From positions 1-7,006 of the forward strand of contig DATKXP010000069.1 of the NCBI GenBank assembly GCA_035529015.1: DNA of 7,006 nucleotides. The letters are read 5' to 3'. The stretch is from JAUVZF01 sp035529015 (GTDB lineage Bacteria; Planctomycetota; Phycisphaerae; FEN-1346). Position 1 is the stretch's first letter. Every line of letters starts with the position of its first letter. A program made the position numbers and the translations under genes. The notes under the pieces are model-generated. The model did no database searches. It had not been told where the DNA came from and worked only from the letters and a program-made list of their open reading frames with translations. Of the stretch, positions 5,943 through 7,006 are shown one piece after another.

Positions 5943-6911
5943 CTACCGCGGTAACGGATGGTTGATGATCGCAAAGGTCTTGAGGCTGGCGATGTACGCG
6001 GCGTGTTTGGGACGGTTGGCCCGGAAGTCCGCCGCATCCTTGGCGCCGCCCAATGGCTCGTCGGGCATCTGGGCGATCACCTCGAGGCGCTTGCTGTACG
6101 CCTCGGCGATCAGCGGCAGGTTCTCCTTCTCGTGGCACTCGGCGGCCGACATCAACCGGCCATCCTTGCCGGGAAACACGCAGACGTGGCTGGCGTCGGC
6201 CATGACCCACCGGCCGTCGGCGTAGAACTCGGCGACAGTGTGGCCGGTCTTATCATCGGCGTAAAAGAGGTGGATGATCCGCGCCGGGATGTTGCAGCTC
6301 TGGCACAGCCGGACGAACACGCGGGCCTGCTCGTTGCACCACCCGCAGCCGCTGGCCAGCAACTGGTCGTCGGTGGCGTCGCGGTTGGCCGGCACCTTCG
6401 GCCCCTTCGGCACGACCGTGGGATGCTTCAACCTGGTCCCGAACACCTGCGTCAACATCGCCACGGCCTTCTCGGTGTCGGTCTTCGCGTTGCGGCTGCA
6501 CGCCTCGGCCGTCTTTTCGATAAGCGGGCAGGTGCCCTTCTTGTAGTTGACCTTAAGCGGCGTGTACTGGGCGTAGAGGAACTTGGCGGTCTCCGGCCGG
6601 TAGACGATGAACCGGTTGGCCTGCCAGCGATCCAAGCCCGCGACGCCTTCAGCCAGGATAGCGGGCGTCTGGTTCCATGGGGCGGGCAGGCCCTTGCGGC
6701 CAACGAACGGCTCCACCCCGTCGGGCAGATTCTCCTTGGCGTACTCCGGAACGCCCCGCCCGAGTTCCTCAACGGTCATGACGATCGGGCCGGGCGCGCC
6801 GGCCGACTTGCCGGACGACTTGCCGGCGGGTTCGGGGCCGGCGGCTGAGACCACGGAGGCCAGCACCAGGCAACCCAGACTCAACTCCAGGACGGCGCTC
6901 ACAAGAGACAT
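5943..6911 (-). CDS. Exported transglutaminase-like (papain-fold) protein
   Basis: The protein has 322 residues from ATG 6911 to TAG at 5943-5945. AAAGGAG (6918-6924) lies 6 nt before this ATG but only 3 nt before the adjacent in-frame GTG 6914, so ATG is preferred. Residues 1-23 are a hydrophobic export signal with no positive charge near the N-terminus, followed by a Gly/Ser/Lys/Pro linker to about 42. The transglutaminase core is clear: GCGWCNEQARVF (catalytic Cys192), NIPARII, GHTVAEFY (His224), then GRWVMADAS (Asp239), giving a complete Cys-His-Asp triad in the usual order. Two CxxC pairs (189/192 and 203/206) surround the active site. Members of this superfamily include cross-linking enzymes, peptidases and deamidases, so the reaction cannot be assigned. 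It is convergent with the TIM-barrel gene, 109 nt away, with no clear intrinsic terminator between, and appears monocistronic here. Confidence 0.9.
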   Translation of the reverse strand: MSLVSAVLELSLGCLVLASVVSAAGPEPAGKSSGKSAGAPGPIVMTVEELGRGVPEYAKENLPDGVEPFVGRKGLPAPWNQTPAILAEGVAGLDRWQANRFIVYRPETAKFLYAQYTPLKVNYKKGTCPLIEKTAEACSRNAKTDTEKAVAMLTQVFGTRLKHPTVVPKGPKVPANRDATDDQLLASGCGWCNEQARVFVRLCQSCNIPARIIHLFYADDKTGHTVAEFYADGRWVMADASHVCVFPGKDGRLMSAAECHEKENLPLIAEAYSKRLEVIAQMPDEPLGGAKDAADFRANRPKHAAYIASLKTFAIINHPLPR

Positions 6912-6917
6912 CACCCG

Positions 6918-6924
6918 CTCCTTT
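6918..6924 (-). promoter_or_regulatory. Shine-Dalgarno AAAGGAG of the transglutaminase-like gene
   Basis: Read on the minus strand, AAAGGAG is followed by 6 nt and ATG 6911. The alternative GTG at 6914 would leave only 3 nt. This decides the start in favour of ATG and shortens the protein by one residue. Confidence 0.65.
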
Positions 6925-7006
6925 CCTGACCTCTCTCACGCATTGCGGTGGCAATGGTAAGCCATCCTGCCATTCGGTCCCGCACAGTATATGGCAAGCC
7001 GTGCAT

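Noticed and set aside
5958..6848. 296-codon plus-strand open frame opposite the transglutaminase-like gene.
   Set aside because: The minus strand carries a complete Cys-His-Asp triad and a signal sequence; this frame is its shadow.
6866..6880. Lipoprotein signal (lipobox) around the LSLGC of the transglutaminase-like protein.
   Set aside because: The order S-L-G-C does not fit the usual L-[AST]-[GA]-C pattern, and the cysteine sits inside the hydrophobic core. An ordinary signal peptide cut near VSAA fits better.
6986..6991. TATACT on the minus strand as a -10 box for the transglutaminase-like gene.
   Set aside because: The matching -35 would fall beyond position 7006, so the promoter cannot be judged. 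The other hexamer nearby (TTGCCA, 6992-6997) has no fitting -10.
1..7006. Mobile elements, CRISPR arrays, tRNA or rRNA genes, toxin-antitoxin or phage-defence genes.
   Set aside because: On reading both strands I found no transposase or integrase motifs, no regularly spaced repeats, no tRNA-like folds and no defence domains.

Overview
The window is GC-rich DNA and most resembles a member of the Planctomycetota or the wider PVC group. That placement rests on three things: the DDWPTYRHDARRSG-type opening of the first protein, which is typical of planctomycete secreted PQQ-like beta-propeller proteins; a very large exported multi-domain TIM-barrel protein; and loosely packed, mostly single-gene transcription units. 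It is an inference from protein style. There is no rRNA or marker gene here to confirm it.

Layout. Positions 1-1467 (minus) hold the first 489 codons of an exported beta-propeller protein whose 3' end lies beyond the left edge. Positions 1468-2296 are an 829-nt divergent spacer with no convincing gene. It contains an operator-like dyad, several strong hairpin-forming palindromes and a degenerate 20-nt direct repeat, and a candidate promoter lies at its right end. Positions 2297-5833 (plus) encode an exported protein of about 1178 residues: beta-sandwich and Ig-like N-terminal part, a glycoside-hydrolase-like TIM barrel, and C-terminal beta-sandwich modules. A 109-nt convergent gap follows. 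Positions 5943-6911 (minus) encode an exported transglutaminase-like protein with an intact Cys-His-Asp triad. The right end (6912-7006) is the upstream region of that gene.

Functional reading. All three proteins carry N-terminal secretion signals, so the locus is devoted to envelope or extracytoplasmic functions. The genes are divergent, then convergent, so they are not an operon and nothing ties them to one pathway. The large middle protein is the most interesting: its fold pattern resembles clan GH-A glycosidases, but its candidate catalytic motifs are unusual and surrounded by cysteines. I see no mobile element, CRISPR array, RNA gene or defence system. I regard this as a mostly ordinary chromosomal region with one under-described enzyme-like family and a repeat-rich spacer.
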